Part shown: positions 60,854 to 64,000 of the stretch, one piece after another
Layout: every line of letters begins with the position of its first letter
Position numbering within the stretch: position 1 is the stretch's first letter
Origin: Veillonellaceae bacterium SB90
GTDB taxonomy: Bacteria; Bacillota; Negativicutes; Selenomonadales; Selenomonadaceae
DNA length: 64,000 bases
Direction of reading: 5' to 3'
Assembly: GCA_902364065.1 (NCBI GenBank)
Contig: CABJCJ010000002.1
Span: 1-64,000 of the forward strand
Made by a program: the position numbers and the translations under genes
The notes under the pieces: generated by a model
The model's database searches: none
What the model saw: the letters and a program-made list of their open reading frames with translations, nothing else
Told to the model about the DNA's origin: nothing

Positions 60854-61468
60854 TTATCCACGCGTGTTTCCCCGGTGTCCCGCGTGTATCTTACTTTCGG
60901 TCCCATTGAGGAGACGCGCAATGTTGGACTTGTGACGCACGATGATGAAGGCCGCCGCGAGCACGCCGAAAACCGTATACTCCAAGGGGTACGAAAATGC
61001 CCAGGCGAGCACGGGCACGAGCGCCGCCGCGATGCAGGACCCCAGCGAGACGTAGCCCGACACCTTGACGATGACAAGCCAGACAAGAAAGACGATGAGG
61101 CTCGGCAGCGGCATGAGCATCGTGATGACGCCGAGGCCCGTCGCGACGCCCTTGCCGCCCTTGAAGTGCAGGAAGAGCGAACAGGAATGGCCGACAATCG
61201 CGAGCACGCCCGCGAGGATCATGACAAAGGGGATGCCCGTCAGAACCTCGGCGAGGTAGACGCTCACGGCGCCCTTGAGGAAATCGAGCAGGAAAATCAG
61301 GAAGCCCGGCCCCTTGCCGAGCGTGCGCCAGGCATTCGTCGCGCCGATATTGTGGCTGCCGTGCTCGCGCAGGTCGACGTGCCAGAGGAGCTTGCCGAAC
61401 ACAAGGCCGTTCGGGATGGACCCCAAAAGATAGCTCACGACACAGGTGATAAGAACGCTAGTCGTCAT
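60854..61468 (-). CDS. plsY: Glycerol-3-phosphate acyltransferase PlsY
   Basis: 204 residues, five or more membrane segments. Conserved loops: GSIPNGLVFGKLLWHVDLREHGSHNIGATNAWR, HFKGGKGVATGLG and the C-terminal IIVRHKSNIARLLNG. It acylates glycerol 3-phosphate from acyl phosphate, the first step of phospholipid synthesis. Its ATG overlaps the der stop codon by one base. The der-plsY pair is common in Firmicutes. An AT-rich hairpin (60828-60857) overlaps its stop codon and may terminate it. Confidence 0.95.
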   Translation of the reverse strand: MTTSVLITCVVSYLLGSIPNGLVFGKLLWHVDLREHGSHNIGATNAWRTLGKGPGFLIFLLDFLKGAVSVYLAEVLTGIPFVMILAGVLAIVGHSCSLFLHFKGGKGVATGLGVITMLMPLPSLIVFLVWLVIVKVSGYVSLGSCIAAALVPVLAWAFSYPLEYTVFGVLAAAFIIVRHKSNIARLLNGTESKIHAGHRGNTRG

Positions 61469-62802
61469 CAGCGGTATTCCTCCTCCTCGTCACGCGCGCG
61501 CACGATGAGCTGCAGCGGCGTACCCTCAAAGCCAAAGCTCTCGCGCAGCTTGTTCTCGATGAAGCGCAGATACGAGAAGTGCATGAGCTCGGGGTCGTTG
61601 ACAAAGATGATGAATTTCGGCGGGCGGATGTCGGCCTGCGTCATGAAGAGGATTTTGAGGCGCTTACCGCGGTGCATCGGCGGCGGGTTAATCGAGACGG
61701 CATCGCGAATGAGGTCGTTGAGCACGCTCGTCCTGATGCGCATCGACTGCTGCTCGGCCACGTACTTGACGAGCTCCGTCACGCGCGAGACGCGCTGTCC
61801 CGTCAAAGCCGACGTGTAGAGCACCGGCGCGTACTGCAGGAAGCCGAGTTCATCGCGCAGTTCCTCGGTGAAGCGCAGCGTCGACTTGTCGTCCTTGTCG
61901 GGGTAGATATCCCATTTGTTGACGACGATGACGACGCCCTTGCCCGACTCGTGCGCGTAGCCCGCAATCTTCTTGTCCTGCTCCGTGATGCCCTCATAGG
62001 CATTGATCATCATGAGCACGACGTCGGCACGGTCGATGGCGCGCAGCGAACGCATGACGCTGTAGCGCTCCACAGGCTCGTCGATCTTGCCGCGGCGGCG
62101 CATGCCGGCCGTATCGATCAGTGTGAACTTGATGCCGTCCTTCGTGAAATGCGTGTCGATGGCGTCGCGCGTCGTGCCCGGCACATCGCTGACAATGACG
62201 CGCTCCTCACCGAGAATGGCATTGACGATGGAGGACTTGCCGACATTCGGGCGGCCGATGACGGCGATGCTGATCTCGTCCTCATCCTTCTGCTCCTCCT
62301 CATGCTCCGGGAAGGAAGCGACAATCGCGTCAAGCAGATCGCCGAGGTTCCGGGCATTCGAAGCCGAGAGCGGGATTGGGTCGCCGAGGCCCAGGTTGTA
62401 GAATTCATAGATATCCATCTCGCGCTGCGGGCTGTCGATCTTATTGACGCCGAGCACGACGGGCTTCTTCGTGCCGCGCAGCATGCGGGCGACTTCTTCA
62501 TCAGCCGCCGTCAGGCCCGTGCGGCCATCGACGAGGAACAGGATGACATCGGCCTCGTCCATGGCGAGCTGTGCCTGCTGGCGCATGGATTTGAGGATGT
62601 GATTGCTCTCGTCGAATTCGATGCCGCCCGTATCGATCATAGTGAATTCATGATTGAGCCATTCGGCATCGAGGTAAATGCGGTCGCGGGTCACGCCCGG
62701 AATATCGTCGACAATCGAGACGCGCTTCTTGCCGATCTGGTTGAAAAGCGTCGACTTGCCGACATTCGGGCGTCCTACGATCGCCACAATCGGTTTGCTC
62801 AT
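61468..62802 (-). CDS. der: GTPase Der (EngA)
   Basis: 444 residues. Two tandem G domains: GRPNVGKSTLFN near the N-terminus with DTGGIEF, and GRPNVGKSSIVN near residue 185 with DTAGMRRRGK. NKID and NKWD motifs are present. A KH-like C-terminal domain ends the protein. Acts in 50S ribosome assembly. ATG 62802 (MSKPIVAIVG) follows AAGGA. Confidence 0.97.
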   Translation of the reverse strand: MSKPIVAIVGRPNVGKSTLFNQIGKKRVSIVDDIPGVTRDRIYLDAEWLNHEFTMIDTGGIEFDESNHILKSMRQQAQLAMDEADVILFLVDGRTGLTAADEEVARMLRGTKKPVVLGVNKIDSPQREMDIYEFYNLGLGDPIPLSASNARNLGDLLDAIVASFPEHEEEQKDEDEISIAVIGRPNVGKSSIVNAILGEERVIVSDVPGTTRDAIDTHFTKDGIKFTLIDTAGMRRRGKIDEPVERYSVMRSLRAIDRADVVLMMINAYEGITEQDKKIAGYAHESGKGVVIVVNKWDIYPDKDDKSTLRFTEELRDELGFLQYAPVLYTSALTGQRVSRVTELVKYVAEQQSMRIRTSVLNDLIRDAVSINPPPMHRGKRLKILFMTQADIRPPKFIIFVNDPELMHFSYLRFIENKLRESFGFEGTPLQLIVRARDEEEEYR

Positions 62803-62892
62803 ATTCATCCTTCTTTCTATCTGTCTGTCAAAGTATCGTTTTTACGCAGAAGCGCTTGACCGGGTATTCCCAACCAGGCTTCTCCGGTTTTC

Positions 62893-64000
62893 TCAGGGAT
62901 TTTTCGTATAGCCTGCATTGCTCTGCCACATGTAGGCCGTCTCGCCGGCGCGTTCCTTGTGGTAATGATGCCAGTCCGTCAGGGCACGGCGGTAATCGGC
63001 GCCCGTCTGCACGGGTTCGATGCGCGCCTCGGGGAACTCCTGCTGCATCTGCTGCAGCGACACATCGTCGAGGAAGATATCCTCGCCCGAGCGCAGGGCG
63101 GACTCGGGGATGAGGATGCCGTGGCGCGGCCCCTCTTGGCGGCGGAGCTCCGCGATGATGTCCTTCGCCGTCAGCAGGCCCGAGACGTTGACGGTTGTGC
63201 CGAAAAAGTCGTTCGCGACGGGCAGCACGCGCACGTGCAGGTTCTCCGCCTGCACGGACGCTGCGAGCTCCTCGATGACGGGCGCGACCGATGTGCCCGT
63301 GATGACATCAAGGTACACAGGCTCCTCGTACGCTGCGGGGCCCGGCTGCGTCTGCTCCCAGTCGTTGAGGAAGTTGCGCGTCAGTCCGATGCCGTTGTCG
63401 AGCTGCGGGAAGCCATCGTAGAACTCCGTCGGCGGCACGGGGCGGCCGGCGAGGAAGTAGAACTCGTCACCGAGGTAGAGGAACGTGCGCCCCTCCTCCT
63501 GCTGGAGCTTCTTCTGCCACTTCTCCGCCTCGTCGATGACGCGCGCGGCGCTCTCGGCATCAAACTGCTGCAACGGGAACGGATCCGTGCGGAACTTCGT
63601 GACGCCAACAGGCACAACGGCCAGCGACAGGGCATGCGGACGGCGCGCGACGATCTCGCGGATCGTGCGTGCGAGTTCCTCCCCATCGTTGAGGCCGCGG
63701 CAGAGCACGACCTGCGTGTGGTAATCGGCACCGGCCTTCTCGAGGTTGTCGAGCTGCTCGGCGATGCGCGCCGCGCCGGGGCAGCGCAGCATCTGGGCGC
63801 GGAGCTCCGGGTTCATGCACTGCACCGACACGAAGAGCGGCGACAGGTGGAATTTCTCGATGCGCTCGAAGTCACGCGGCCCCATGTTCGTCATCGTGAC
63901 GAAATTGCCGTAGAGGAAGGACAGGCGGTAGTCGTCGTCCTTGATGGAAAGGCTCTGGCGCATGTTCGGTGCGATCATGTCGACAAAGCAGAAATAGCAG
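62893..64000 (-). CDS. Radical SAM protein with DUF512 domain (5' end outside window)
   Basis: At least 368 residues; the frame runs off the right edge. The first visible residues CYFCFVDM are the end of a radical SAM cysteine motif, so the N-terminal PDZ-like part and the first cysteine lie outside. Then come YGNFVTMTNM, the radical SAM barrel and the C-terminal DUF512 region (LYLGDEFYFLAGRP, TGTSVAPVIEEL, VANDFFGTTVNVSGLLT, ILIPESALRSGEDIFLDDVS). The der-adjacent position is conserved in Firmicutes. Substrate unknown. Confidence 0.9.
   Translation of the reverse strand, partial: CYFCFVDMIAPNMRQSLSIKDDDYRLSFLYGNFVTMTNMGPRDFERIEKFHLSPLFVSVQCMNPELRAQMLRCPGAARIAEQLDNLEKAGADYHTQVVLCRGLNDGEELARTIREIVARRPHALSLAVVPVGVTKFRTDPFPLQQFDAESAARVIDEAEKWQKKLQQEEGRTFLYLGDEFYFLAGRPVPPTEFYDGFPQLDNGIGLTRNFLNDWEQTQPGPAAYEEPVYLDVITGTSVAPVIEELAASVQAENLHVRVLPVANDFFGTTVNVSGLLTAKDIIAELRRQEGPRHGILIPESALRSGEDIFLDDVSLQQMQQEFPEARIEPVQTGADYRRALTDWHHYHKERAGETAYMWQSNAGYTKNP

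Overview
The window looks like a chromosomal segment of a Gram-positive-lineage bacterium with a double membrane, most likely a member of the Negativicutes (Selenomonas/Mitsuokella-like). This is an inference from three things: Firmicute-type gene order (rimP-nusA-ylxR-ylxQ-infB-rbfA-nrnA-truB-ribF, rpsO-pnp, a PolC polymerase, a der-linked DUF512 radical SAM gene), diderm features (HlyD-type adaptor, secretion ATPases with PilC, many exported proteins), and GC-rich DNA with frequent GTG/TTG starts. Almost every gene is on the minus strand. Only nadE and one tyrosine recombinase are on the plus strand.

Layout. Positions 1-6,720 carry a type I-F CRISPR-Cas operon, read leftward as cas1, cas2-3, csy1 (cas8f), csy2 (cas5f). 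csy3 and cas6f would lie beyond the left edge. This block is visibly more AT-rich than the rest. From 6,880 to 20,810 there are mostly single genes: hlyD-like adaptor, alaS, ftsK, mtaD, ahcY, a small exported protein, pckA, thrC. Then come nadE (+) and a pilB-pilT-pilC trio without pilins. Next is a response regulator with no kinase, an exported protein and an SGNH hydrolase (26,750-29,770), then the plus-strand recombinase. From 31,000 to 41,900 lie pnp, rpsO and the large nusA-infB translation operon. From 41,900 to 51,300 lie polC, slt, coaE, mutM and polA; about 740 bp of structured non-coding repeat separates mutM from polA. The right part holds an L,D-transpeptidase, an EF-G paralogue, a PduO-type adenosyltransferase, ndk, a gamma-carbonic-anhydrase-like protein, cca, a homoserine-branch operon (ACT protein, hom, thrB), plsY, der and a radical SAM gene cut by the right edge.

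Main discovery. The 200 bp between cas2-3 and csy1 hold a two-repeat crRNA-like gene with its own extended -10 promoter. Its short pseudo-spacer matches the csy1 promoter next to a CC PAM (the known I-F PAM). The match covers 17 of 19 positions, and the only two mismatches are at positions 6 and 12, the positions that type I complexes flip out and do not read. The target covers the -35 box. This is the expected architecture of a crRNA-like autorepressor (CreR type) of a type I-F effector operon.

Other points of note: PolC lacks the DEDDh proofreading exonuclease normally inserted in its PHP domain, and PolA has a degenerate 3'-5' exonuclease domain; three copies of a structured intergenic repeat; a terminator-like hairpin between the promoter and the first gene of the rimP-nusA operon; and a structured rpsO leader.
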